64,000 bases of DNA from Pseudogemmatithrix spongiicola. Lineage in GTDB: Bacteria > Gemmatimonadota > Gemmatimonadetes > Gemmatimonadales > Gemmatimonadaceae. Positions 32,091-40,277 of the stretch are shown piece after piece. The stretch is from assembly GCF_030623445.1 (NCBI RefSeq), contig NZ_CP130613.1, positions 3,162,001 through 3,226,000 of the forward strand, in the 5' to 3' direction. The position numbers were made by a program, and so were the translations under genes. Position 1 is the stretch's first letter, and each line of letters opens with the position of its first letter. Below the pieces are notes generated by a model. The model was not told the DNA's origin and did no database searches. It worked only from the letters and a program-made list of their open reading frames with translations.

Positions 32091-33005
32091 ATGCTGACTC
32101 TCGATCTCACGGGCAAGCGTGCCCTCGTCGCCGGGGTCGCCGATGACGGCGGCTTCGGCTTTGCCATCGCCAAGGCGCTCATCGAAGCGGGCGCGACCGT
32201 CTGCGTCGCCACCTGGCCGCCGGCGCTCAACATCTTCCTCAACCTGCTCGAGCGCGGGAAGATGGATGAGTCGCGCAAGCTCAAGGACGGCACGCTGCTC
32301 AACTTCGAGAAGATCTATCCGCTCGACGCCGTCTTCGACACGCTCGAGGACGCACCGCAGGAGCTGCGCGAGAGCAAGCGCTACAAGGACGTCGGGGACT
32401 TCTCCATCGCCGGACTCGCCGCACGCGTGCAGGCGGACTTCGGGGCGCAGCCGCTCGACATCCTCGTGCATTCGCTGGCCAACGGCCCGGAAGTGAAGAA
32501 GCCGCTCATGGAGACCTCGCGCGCGGGCTACCTCGCGGCGGTCAGCGCCAGCGCCTACTCGCTGGTCTCGATGGTGCGGCACTTCGGGCCACTGATGCGC
32601 CGCGGGGGCAGCGTCGCGTCGCTCACGTACATGGCCAGCGAGCGCGCGATTCCCGGCTACGGCGGCGGCATGAGCTCGGCGAAGGCCGCGCTCGAGAGCG
32701 ACACGCGCGTGCTCGCGTTCGAAGCGGGGCGCAAGTACGGCATCCGCATCAACACCGTCTCGGCGGGCCCCTACGCGTCGCGCGCCGCGAGCGCGATCGG
32801 CATCATCGACAACATGGTGAAGTACTGCCAGACGAACACGCCGTTGCCCGAGGTGTTGGAAGCCGTCGAGGTGGGCCACGCGACGGCCTTCCTGTGCTCA
32901 CCGCTCGCGAGCGGCATCACCGGCGCGACGGTGTATGTCGACAAGGGCTACCACTCCATGGGCATGGCGGTGGATGGCGCCACCGTACCGACATTCGGCG
33001 CCTAA
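32091..33005 (+). CDS. fabI: Enoyl-ACP reductase, plant/apicomplexan-like FabI
   Basis: This 304-residue NADH-dependent enoyl-ACP reductase is about 40 residues longer than E. coli FabI. The extra length lies after the first strand-helix unit ([20 protein letters not shown]), as in plant and apicomplexan enzymes. The catalytic block [17 protein letters not shown] gives the Tyr-x6-Lys pair, and the following stretch and [16 protein letters not shown] also look plant-like. It completes each elongation cycle of fatty-acid synthesis. This type differs in the loop that shapes triclosan binding. Start ATG 32091 follows a -10-like hexamer. Confidence 0.92.
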   Translation: MLTLDLTGKRALVAGVADDGGFGFAIAKALIEAGATVCVATWPPALNIFLNLLERGKMDESRKLKDGTLLNFEKIYPLDAVFDTLEDAPQELRESKRYKDVGDFSIAGLAARVQADFGAQPLDILVHSLANGPEVKKPLMETSRAGYLAAVSASAYSLVSMVRHFGPLMRRGGSVASLTYMASERAIPGYGGGMSSAKAALESDTRVLAFEAGRKYGIRINTVSAGPYASRAASAIGIIDNMVKYCQTNTPLPEVLEAVEVGHATAFLCSPLASGITGATVYVDKGYHSMGMAVDGATVPTFGA

Positions 33006-33011
33006 CGCAGA

Positions 33012-33896
33012 TCAATCGCCGAGGCGACGGGCCGGCATCCAGTTCCGCACGATGCCCGTCGCCACGGCCACGCCGCCGAGGATGAACCCGCAGCCTACGA
33101 GCATGGTCGCGGTCGCGGATTCGTCGAGGAAGAGCCAGCCCCAGATCATCCCGAACAGCGGGATCAGGTAGGTCACGGCCATCGCGCTCGTCGGCCCGGC
33201 ATTGGCGAGGAGGCGAAAGTACAGCACGTAGCCCAGCGCCGTGCCGCCCACCGCCAGCGCGAGGACGCTGCCCCACGCCGCTGCACTCGGCATCGTCGTC
33301 GGACGCAACATGAGCGTCGGGATGGCAAGCAAGACCACCGACGCGAGCAACGACCCGCCCGAGATCGCCAGCGAACTCATGCCCGGCAGCAGGCGCCGCG
33401 TGAGATGCGCCGAGAGCGCGTAGAGGGTTGAGCCGGTCAAGGCAGCGGCGATGGCGAGCGTCTCGCCGCCGACACTGAGCTTCGGCGCCACAAGGATGAC
33501 GACGCCGACGAATCCGACGAAGAGCCCCACGCCGCGATCGATGCCCAGCTTCTCGCCGAACACGACCCGCCCGATCAACGCGCCCCAGAGCGGCACCGTG
33601 GCGTTAAGCACCGCCGCGAATCCCGCGGGCACCGTGCGCGTCGCATAGGCGAACAGCGCGAACGGCACGGCCGTGTTGATGGCGCCGATCATGAACAGCT
33701 GCCGCCAGCGCCCGCGGAAGGCGCTGAGCTCGCCGCGTGCCGCCATCCAGCCAAGCAACAGCGCCGCGGCGATGAGCACGCGCACCTCCACCAGCGCAAT
33801 CGGTCCGAACTCCGGGACCGCGATGCGGATGAAGAGGAACGCGGCACCCCACAGGGCACCGAGCAGGACAAGGTCCAGTCCGTCGCGACGCTGCAC
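33012..33896 (-). CDS. EamA/DMT-family transporter
   Basis: This 294-residue membrane protein has ten predicted helices in two EamA repeats (opening LVLLGALWGAAFLFIRIAVPEFGP; second repeat about residues 150-280, with LIPLFGMIWGWLFLDE near the end). DMT exporters move amino acids, metabolites or drugs, and the substrate is not predictable. The start is GTG 33896. TACACT ends 5 nt upstream and no ribosome-binding site is present. The gene converges on fabI, with 6 bp between the stops. Confidence 0.9.
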   Translation of the reverse strand: MQRRDGLDLVLLGALWGAAFLFIRIAVPEFGPIALVEVRVLIAAALLLGWMAARGELSAFRGRWRQLFMIGAINTAVPFALFAYATRTVPAGFAAVLNATVPLWGALIGRVVFGEKLGIDRGVGLFVGFVGVVILVAPKLSVGGETLAIAAALTGSTLYALSAHLTRRLLPGMSSLAISGGSLLASVVLLAIPTLMLRPTTMPSAAAWGSVLALAVGGTALGYVLYFRLLANAGPTSAMAVTYLIPLFGMIWGWLFLDESATATMLVGCGFILGGVAVATGIVRNWMPARRLGD

Positions 33897-33901
33897 GCCG
33901 A

Positions 33902-33907
33902 AGTGTA
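33902..33907 (-). promoter_or_regulatory. -10 hexamer 5 nt before the EamA gene start
   Basis: TACACT (33907-33902 on the minus strand) is followed by 5 nt and GTG 33896. There is no Shine-Dalgarno, so the transcript may be leaderless. The divergent gene at 33963 instead has GGGAGG before its ATG. Confidence 0.4.
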
Positions 33908-33962
33908 ATCCGAAGCCGTGACATCCGCGTGTCCGCGGTGTAGCCTATGTCGGGAGGTGACG

Positions 33963-35036
33963 ATGCGACTCCACCCGATGCTGGCGATGCTGCTTGGCGT
34001 GCTTTCCCTCACGCCTGCACCGACGGTCTCTGCGCAGAGCTCCGTCCGCATCGTGCCGCGCCTCGGAAGCGTCGCCGGATACGTGGTCGACACCGATGGG
34101 CGCCCGCTCGAGGGCGTCCCCGTCGTCATCCCCACCGCCGCCGCGCGCGCCACGACGGACGCCGAGGGGTTCTTCCTCCTGCGCGGCATCGCCTCCGGCC
34201 GGCACCAGCTCTTCGTGCGGCAGATCGGTTTCCGCCCCGCGGTCACCGACATCGACGTCGAGGCCGATCGCACGTTGAACCTGCGCATCGACCTCCGCCG
34301 CCTGGCCGTCGAGCTCGACCCTGTCGTGGTGCAGGCTTACGTGCTCAACGAACTCTCGGGACTGGTCACGGACGTCTATGAACGCCCGATTCCCGGCGCA
34401 GTCATCGAAATCGTCGGATTGGGCGTGAAGACCGAGACGCAGGACCAAGGCCGTTTTCTCCTGGTGGACCTCGCGCCGGGCAACTATGTGCTCCAGATTC
34501 GCGCGCTCGGGTACCGCGTGGCGCAGTTCGGCCTCCGCATGCTGCCGCAGATGGAGCGCGACCTCACGTTCCGGTTGCGTACCGCGTCCCTCGAGGACGA
34601 ACTGCAGATTCCGCGCGCGGTCGAAGTCGCGAACGAGGCGAATCGGCGGCTCGGACTTCGCGGAGGGCGCGCCGTGATCATCGGGCGCGAGCAGCTGGAG
34701 CGCCACGGTAGCGCACCGCTCGGCGTCGCGCTGGCGGGAACCGAAGCCGCGCTCGTCTTCAATCAAGTCGGCGGAAGCTGCATCCTCTTGAATGGCTCGG
34801 AACCGCTGACCATCGGCAGTGCGAGTCGACAGTCGTCGCGGCAATCGCCCGGGTCCGGCAACCTCTTCAATGCAGGTGGCTGGCTCGGCTTCTTTCGCGC
34901 CGACGAGGTCGCGCTGATCGAGCTGTACCCGGAAGGCAGTGAGAACTCGCGGACGCTCTGCGGACGCTTCCCGCCGAGCTCCGGCTGCTCGTGTCCGCCG
35001 GAGCCGTCCGGCATCGTGCTGTGGCTGCAACGCTGA
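33963..35036 (+). CDS. Carboxypeptidase-regulatory plus plug-like exported protein (copy 1)
   Basis: This 357-residue exported protein starts at ATG 33963 with GGGAGG 5 nt upstream. A signal peptide (to about AQSS) is followed by two carboxypeptidase-regulatory-like beta-sandwich domains (GSVAGYVVDTDGRPLEGVPV, then SGLVTDVYERPIPGAVIEI). A C-terminal part resembles the end of a TonB plug (EVALIELYPEGSENSRTL... GIVLWLQR) with four Cys including CSCPPEP. No beta-barrel follows. It may be a surface or periplasmic signal-type protein related to TonB receptors. A paralogue follows directly. Confidence 0.8.
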   Translation: MRLHPMLAMLLGVLSLTPAPTVSAQSSVRIVPRLGSVAGYVVDTDGRPLEGVPVVIPTAAARATTDAEGFFLLRGIASGRHQLFVRQIGFRPAVTDIDVEADRTLNLRIDLRRLAVELDPVVVQAYVLNELSGLVTDVYERPIPGAVIEIVGLGVKTETQDQGRFLLVDLAPGNYVLQIRALGYRVAQFGLRMLPQMERDLTFRLRTASLEDELQIPRAVEVANEANRRLGLRGGRAVIIGREQLERHGSAPLGVALAGTEAALVFNQVGGSCILLNGSEPLTIGSASRQSSRQSPGSGNLFNAGGWLGFFRADEVALIELYPEGSENSRTLCGRFPPSSGCSCPPEPSGIVLWLQR

Positions 35037-35098
35037 CGCAAACCCTTCCGTGACATTCCGTGCCCTACGGGGTATCGTCAGCATCTGGAGACTCACGC

Positions 35099-36232
35099 AT
35101 GACACTCGGTGAACTGCAGCGCTTGCTGTTCCCTCTCGCGCTCCTCGCGGTCTCGGCCGTCGCCGAGGCGCAGGAGACGCCTGCCCCGCGCGATTCCATA
35201 CCGCGCGGGGCCATCGCCGGCGTTGTGCGCGACGAACGTGGCCAGCCGATCGCCGACGCCCGCGTCGGCATCGAAGCGCTGGCCATACAGACGCGCACGG
35301 ACTCGGCCGGACGCTTCGTGCTCGCGGGCCTCCCGGCGCGCAGCGTCGACGTCGTCGTGCGCTTTCTCGGCTACCGCCCCGCCATCGCCACGGTCACGGT
35401 ACCGGCCGAGCGCACGCTCAACCTCGGCATCGCACTCGTGCCCACGGCGGAGCGCCTGGATGCCGTGGTCATTCGGGAGGCCATCCTGAACCAAGTGGCC
35501 GGCCTCGTCACCACCGACGCGGGACAGCCGATTCCCGGCGTGCTCGTGGACGTCCTCGGATTGAATCGCCGCATCACGACGAATGAGGACGGACGTTTCC
35601 TGCTCACGGACCTCAATCCGGGTTCGTACATCCTGCAGTTCCGCCTGAGCGGCTACCGCGTCTCGCAGTACGCCCTGCGCATGGTGCCGCAGATCGACCG
35701 CGACATCACCATCAAGCTACGTCCTCTCGAACGTGGCGATCGGTTCTCGCCCGAAGTCGCGGCGCAGGTCGCGCTGGAGACGAACCAGCGCATCGGGTTT
35801 CGCGGTGCGCTCTCGATGGTCATCGGCCGCGACGAGCTCGAGCGCTGGGATACCGCGCCGCTCGGGGTCGCCTTGGGCGGCAGCCGCGCGGCCCTCATGC
35901 TCCAGAACCTACCGACGGCCTGCCTGCTCTTGAACGGCTACGAGCCACTTGTCACGCAGACCGCCGGTTCGGGGTTCGTGAGTGCGCAGTCGATGAGCCG
36001 GACGCCGACGTCGATCGAACCAGCGGGCGTTTCCGGGGGAGGGGCCGCCGGCCTGCCAACGTCACGTGCCGGCGGATGGCTGAACCACTTCCGGGCCAAC
36101 GAGGTCGAGATGGTCGAGCTCTACGAGCCCGGCAGCGAGAACTCCCGCACCATGTGCCAGCGCTTCCCCCCGAGCACGGGCTGCTCCTGCCCGCCGGAAC
36201 CAGGGGGCATCATCATCTGGCTCAAGCGGTAG
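35099..36232 (+). CDS. Carboxypeptidase-regulatory plus plug-like exported protein (copy 2)
   Basis: This is a 377-residue tandem paralogue of the preceding gene, with the same order: signal peptide ending AEAQ, a sandwich domain (AIAGVVRDERGQPIADARV), a second one (AGLVTTDAGQPIPGVLVDV), and a plug-like end (EVEMVELYEPGSENSRTM, CSCPPEPGGIIIWLKR). It has an additional Ser/Gly insertion before the last block. GGAG lies 8-9 nt before ATG 35099. The two genes are 62 bp apart and may share a transcript. Function is not known. Two similar copies without barrels suggest a binding or scaffold role. Confidence 0.8.
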   Translation: MTLGELQRLLFPLALLAVSAVAEAQETPAPRDSIPRGAIAGVVRDERGQPIADARVGIEALAIQTRTDSAGRFVLAGLPARSVDVVVRFLGYRPAIATVTVPAERTLNLGIALVPTAERLDAVVIREAILNQVAGLVTTDAGQPIPGVLVDVLGLNRRITTNEDGRFLLTDLNPGSYILQFRLSGYRVSQYALRMVPQIDRDITIKLRPLERGDRFSPEVAAQVALETNQRIGFRGALSMVIGRDELERWDTAPLGVALGGSRAALMLQNLPTACLLLNGYEPLVTQTAGSGFVSAQSMSRTPTSIEPAGVSGGGAAGLPTSRAGGWLNHFRANEVEMVELYEPGSENSRTMCQRFPPSTGCSCPPEPGGIIIWLKR

Positions 36233-36251
36233 TCGAGCGAGCGCCCGTCGA

Positions 36252-37076
36252 TCAGCGCGGCACCTCGCGCGCGCGCAGCGCCTCGATCTCCCGCAGCATG
36301 CCAGCCACGCTGGCCTCGACGATCACCCGCCCCTTCTCGACCGTCGCGAGCGTCGCGTCGCCCCACACGCCGCTCGCGGAATAGGTGCCGCGTCCGCTCG
36401 GATTGCGCGTCAATCCGCCTTCACCGCGCGGCGAGTCATCCTTCACGGCCTTCCGCATGTCCACCCGTTCCGGCGCCATGTATAGGATCGCCGACGTCTC
36501 CGACTCGTCGGCATGCGTCCCGCGCAGCTGCTGGCTCACGCGTGCCTCGGCTTCCCCCGCGACCTCGATGATGTTCGTGTACTCGAACAGGATGCCCTCG
36601 GCCCGCAGGATCTCCGCCGAGGCGGCGAGCGGACGCAGCGTCGAGACCCCGGTGTTGAGCACGTAGAACTTGCGCGGGCCGTACGCGGCGAGGCTGCGCA
36701 CGATATCGACGATGACATCGCGCGCCGTTTCGAAGCGCAGCGTCGTCGATCCCGGATACTCCACGAACGATGGATAGAAGTGGTAGTTCACGGTCGGCGC
36801 GACGATCACGTCTGCGGCGGCGAGGACGCGCCGGCGATAGTACTCTGCCAACGTCCGGTCGTTGTCCAGCCGCAGGTGCGGACCGTGCTCCTTGGCCTCG
36901 GCGCCAAGCGGGATCACGACGATCGCGTCGCGCGTGAGCACCTGCTCGGCTTCCAGCCACGTGAGGTCGCCAAGCACGAGTCCGCGCTGACCGGCCGCCG
37001 GCTGCGGCCGCTGGGCCGCGAGTGCTGTCGAGACGCCCAACACGAGCAGCCACGCAACCACGGACGGACGCAGCAT
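36252..37076 (-). CDS. Exported creatininase-family amidohydrolase
   Basis: This 274-residue protein has a signal peptide (to about ALAAQ) and a creatininase fold. The metal-binding start is KEHGPHLRLDND (Glu63, His64, His67, Asp73) and a later GTHADESETS provides the conserved Glu region. Cytosolic relatives hydrolyse creatinine or formamides of pterin and mycofactocin precursors; an exported one is unusual and its substrate is unknown. It is the last gene of a leftward operon beginning near 43522, with 13 bp separating it from the lipoprotein gene. Confidence 0.88.
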   Translation of the reverse strand: MLRPSVVAWLLVLGVSTALAAQRPQPAAGQRGLVLGDLTWLEAEQVLTRDAIVVIPLGAEAKEHGPHLRLDNDRTLAEYYRRRVLAAADVIVAPTVNYHFYPSFVEYPGSTTLRFETARDVIVDIVRSLAAYGPRKFYVLNTGVSTLRPLAASAEILRAEGILFEYTNIIEVAGEAEARVSQQLRGTHADESETSAILYMAPERVDMRKAVKDDSPRGEGGLTRNPSGRGTYSASGVWGDATLATVEKGRVIVEASVAGMLREIEALRAREVPR

Positions 37077-37089
37077 CGGACGACCCCCG

Positions 37090-37788
37090 CTACGGAGTGA
37101 CGGTCACCTGCACGGAATCGACGGCCCGGTCGGAGCGGATCACCAGCCACGTGCTGCCCGCGGCGACCGCTGCAAAGGTATACGTGCCCGTCGTGTTCGG
37201 CGTGAAGGTGCTGCTCAGCACACCCGGCGTTCGAAGCGTGACTGTGGCGCGGGCCATCGCATGCTGCAGGCCCTGCACGGCGAACCCGCGCGCATCGCGC
37301 GACGCGCTCCGCACATTGAGGGTTGCGCCGACCGCCAGCGGCACCGCGCTGCAGGCCACCGGCGCCGCAACACTGCCGCAGGAGAGGCGCAGCGTGTCCA
37401 CGAGCTGCCCCACCACGATGCTGCGGCCAACGACGACTTCCTCGTTGAAGCGCGCGCCGACGGCGAGGGTCTTGAGCTCCGCCGACATCGCGTTGGTCGC
37501 GAGGAACTCGCCGTTGAAGAGGTGTTGGAGCTGCGTGGCGGGCGCGAGAATGTCGTTGGGGTCCGTCACGCGCCATTGGATCGACAGCGTGGATTGGTCG
37601 ATCGGCGGATCGCGCTCAATGGTGGCCTGGAACCGCTGGCCGATGGCGAAGACGGTGTCCGGGACGCCGACCAGCCGCATCGGGTACGGCGATCCCGGAT
37701 CGAAGGGATTGCTGCGCTCGAACGGCGGTTCGAGCGTGCAGGCCGAGAGGACGACCAGCAACGCAAGACGTCGCAGCATCGGGCGCAT
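37090..37788 (-). CDS. Hypothetical lipoprotein (232 aa)
   Basis: It starts at ATG 37788 (TGATG overlap with the upstream stop); ATG 37779 is an alternative. The signal LALLVVLSAC is followed by TLEPPFERSNPFDPG. The body has Ig-like beta segments (STLSIQWRVTDPND, LSSTFTPNTTGTYTFAAVAAGSTWLVI). It resembles cell-surface Ig/PKD-fold lipoproteins. No enzyme motif is visible. Its position between a DUF5683-like protein and an exported creatininase suggests a shared surface role. Confidence 0.68.
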   Translation of the reverse strand: MRPMLRRLALLVVLSACTLEPPFERSNPFDPGSPYPMRLVGVPDTVFAIGQRFQATIERDPPIDQSTLSIQWRVTDPNDILAPATQLQHLFNGEFLATNAMSAELKTLAVGARFNEEVVVGRSIVVGQLVDTLRLSCGSVAAPVACSAVPLAVGATLNVRSASRDARGFAVQGLQHAMARATVTLRTPGVLSSTFTPNTTGTYTFAAVAAGSTWLVIRSDRAVDSVQVTVTP

Positions 37789-39347
37789 CACCGCGACCTC
37801 CGACGCGCGCCGACGTCCTGGACGTCCGCGATGCGACGCTTGTGGCGCCATTCCATGAACACGCCTTCAATGGCCGCGTAGCTCCAGACCGAGATGGCGC
37901 CGATCGTCATGGCGTTGCCGATGTTGCGCGTGAGGTCTGCCCGGCGGTAGTCGGCCGCGGCCGGGGTGCTCGTCGAGCCGGTGTTCGCGAGGTAGTCGTC
38001 GTAGGCGCTGCGCGAGTACGCATGCAGGCCCTGCGCTGCCGCGAACGCGCCGACCGTCGCCAGCAGCAAGGTCTGCCCGAAGGCGCGGCGACCGGGCGTG
38101 ATGATCTGGCCGCCGCCCGGCACCAGACCCGCGGCGGCAACAAGCGGCAAGCGCAGCGACGTGCAGCGCGCCTGCGGCCGTACGCGATCGAGGATGCGGT
38201 GCATCTCGTCCGGCGCACCGGCCGTCATGCGGAGGCAGGGATAGAACGCGGCCACATCCGTCAACAAGGCCGTGGCGTCTTCGTCGTAGCCGTAGGCCAC
38301 GAAGGTCGCGGCGCCGAGCACCATGCCATCCCGCACCTCCGGCGCGCGCGGCAGCGGCGTGCGCGCGAGTCGACCGAGCACGGTTGACGTCGCGAGCCCC
38401 CACGCGCCCGCGCGAAACTCCGCGTGCGCACGACGCAGCACGGTATCGCGCGGCTCGGGGAACTCGAGCGTCAGCGCATCGAGCGGCCGCGCGCCGTCAT
38501 GTCCGAGCTGACGCGCACGCCACGGTTGGAACTGTGCCCATACCGCGCGGGCGAGTTCCGGCGGGACGCGCAGGATATCCGGGGCATCGTCCACGGGACT
38601 CGACACGAACAGCGAGAGATCGGCCGTGCGACCGTCATCGTACGGCGCGAATGCGTCGACCGGCACATACAGCCGAACCTGGCGCGTGTCGTCCTCAACC
38701 ACGGCACCGATGGCGTGCTTCCGGACCGGCGCGCTGCCCAGAAGTACCTCGGGAATCAGCTCGCCGTCGCGCCGGAGTTCCGCGCGCGTGGCATCGTAGA
38801 CCGGATTGTACGCCGGCGGCACGCCGAACACCGCACCGCGCGTGATGGCCGCGAAGCGCGCGAGCTGCCCGCGCGCGCAGTCGATGCGCACCGGATCGGC
38901 GGGGAGGATCGTGAAAGCGACCGTGGGTCGCGCGGCGGCGGCGGAGTCGAACGCTGCCCATGGGCGCATTGCCGCCGCCGAATCGATGACCGCATCGGGG
39001 TACTGCAGCACGGGTTGGCATCCGCGCGCATGCCGCACCACCAAGCTGTCCGGCGCCAGCACGTCCAAGGCCATCGGGGTCACGACGAGCACTTGATACC
39101 GCTGTCCCATCAACAGGAACGACGAGCCGAAGCGCCCATGCTCACGTACCTCGGCGCGCCACTGCGTGAACGCCGTGTCGCGCGGCCCCGCCGTCAGCAC
39201 CGAGTCAGGTGCCGTCGGCGCGCGCTGCGACGTCGCAACGCGCGGCTGCGCGGCCGAGAGCGCACAGGCCAGCGCCAGCAGCAGCGCGGACGACGGGAGC
39301 GCCCGGCGCCCGCCCTTGCCGTCAGGGCTCGTCGCCACTCGGGCCAT
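37788..39347 (-). CDS. Exported protein with C-terminal DUF5683-like membrane domain
   Basis: This 519-residue protein has a basic N-terminus followed by a signal-like helix (SSALLLALACALSAAQ). The long middle is unrecognised and rich in beta segments, with a few Cys (GCQPV, DCARG, FYPCLRM). The last about 120 residues (LVPGGGQIITPGRRAFGQTLL onward) match the DUF5683 pattern of two membrane helices around a Gly-rich turn. I chose ATG 39347, which overlaps the DinB gene by 26 bp. GTG 39338 is equally possible, and neither has a clear ribosome-binding site. Confidence 0.65.
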   Translation of the reverse strand: MARVATSPDGKGGRRALPSSALLLALACALSAAQPRVATSQRAPTAPDSVLTAGPRDTAFTQWRAEVREHGRFGSSFLLMGQRYQVLVVTPMALDVLAPDSLVVRHARGCQPVLQYPDAVIDSAAAMRPWAAFDSAAAARPTVAFTILPADPVRIDCARGQLARFAAITRGAVFGVPPAYNPVYDATRAELRRDGELIPEVLLGSAPVRKHAIGAVVEDDTRQVRLYVPVDAFAPYDDGRTADLSLFVSSPVDDAPDILRVPPELARAVWAQFQPWRARQLGHDGARPLDALTLEFPEPRDTVLRRAHAEFRAGAWGLATSTVLGRLARTPLPRAPEVRDGMVLGAATFVAYGYDEDATALLTDVAAFYPCLRMTAGAPDEMHRILDRVRPQARCTSLRLPLVAAAGLVPGGGQIITPGRRAFGQTLLLATVGAFAAAQGLHAYSRSAYDDYLANTGSTSTPAAADYRRADLTRNIGNAMTIGAISVWSYAAIEGVFMEWRHKRRIADVQDVGARRRSR

Positions 39348-39786
39348 AGATCTGCGGCACCGTCGATCCCATCGGCCGCAAGTACGTCGTGATCTGCCCG
39401 CGGTGATGCACGAGGTCGAACAGGAAGCTCCAGGCCATCGGCGACGCCGGGCGCTTGCGACCGAAAAAATCGATCTCGCCGTTCCAGCGATCCGCCGGCA
39501 CCTGCGCCCAGCGCGTGGGCAAGGTGTTCGCCAGCTCCTCGTACGCAGCAATCACCTCGCGCATCGTTGCCGGGACGGCCGGCGCGCTTGGCGGCTTCAT
39601 CACGCCGGTCTCGACACCGTCGATGATCATCCGCTCCTCGTTCACGATCTGCCACGCGATCTCCTGCGCGGTACGCGACTTCGGATCGGGCCGGTACGTC
39701 GAGCCCTCCGGGATCCGCGAGATGACGCGCAACGTGGTCTTGGTCTCGTGCGTCCAGAACCTCGTGAACAACTCCTGCTCGGTCAT
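39322..39786 (-). CDS. DinB-family protein
   Basis: This 154-residue four-helix protein opens TEQELFTRFWTHETKTT. Metal-binding His residues of DinB/YfiT proteins are suggested by His17 near the N-terminus and LVHHRGQITTYL near the C-terminus. Members are thiol-dependent or damage-inducible hydrolases/transferases of mostly unknown substrate. Its ATGA overlaps the upstream GNAT stop. It sits in the operon driven from 43522. Confidence 0.87.
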   Translation of the reverse strand: MTEQELFTRFWTHETKTTLRVISRIPEGSTYRPDPKSRTAQEIAWQIVNEERMIIDGVETGVMKPPSAPAVPATMREVIAAYEELANTLPTRWAQVPADRWNGEIDFFGRKRPASPMAWSFLFDLVHHRGQITTYLRPMGSTVPQIYGPSGDEP

Positions 39787-40277
39787 CGCAGCTCCTTGGT
39801 GAACATCTCGACGGCGTTGTCGCCGTCGTTGTACTCGCGCAGCCCAACTCCGCTGTACCCCATGGCGGCGTGAAATGCCACGGACCCGGGATTCGGCGGC
39901 CGGAGATTCACCTCCAGGGCGATGCGCGGCCATCGTTCTGCCGCCCGGGCGTGCAGGTCATCATACAGCGCCCGCCCGATCCCGCGCCGCTGCGCGCGCG
40001 CGGCCACCGCCACCCGGTCCAGATACAGGAACGCGTCGAAGCGTTCGCCGAACCAGTTGTAATTGTCGCTCCAATACGAGCGGCCGGAGGGGATGCAAAT
40101 CACGAAGCCGAGGATGCCCTCGGCATCCTCGGCCACCGTGTAGTGCGCACTCATCGCGACGATCTGCGCCAGCGTGTCGGCGCTGAGTTCGTTGACGTGC
40201 GGCACGCTCGCGTTGTTGAGGGCCAGCACCGCCGCCGCATCGGCGGCGGTGCCAGGTCTCAGCGCGAACCCGCTCAC
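39783..40277 (-). CDS. GNAT-family N-acetyltransferase
   Basis: This 164-residue protein has the GNAT acetyl-CoA motif VAVAARAQRRGIGRALYDDL and the late block NPGSVAFHAAMGYSGVG. It probably acetylates a small molecule or protein N-terminus in the cytosol. GTG 40277 overlaps the upstream stop (GTGA) and its own stop overlaps the DinB start (ATGA). Confidence 0.9.
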   Translation of the reverse strand: MSGFALRPGTAADAAAVLALNNASVPHVNELSADTLAQIVAMSAHYTVAEDAEGILGFVICIPSGRSYWSDNYNWFGERFDAFLYLDRVAVAARAQRRGIGRALYDDLHARAAERWPRIALEVNLRPPNPGSVAFHAAMGYSGVGLREYNDGDNAVEMFTKELR

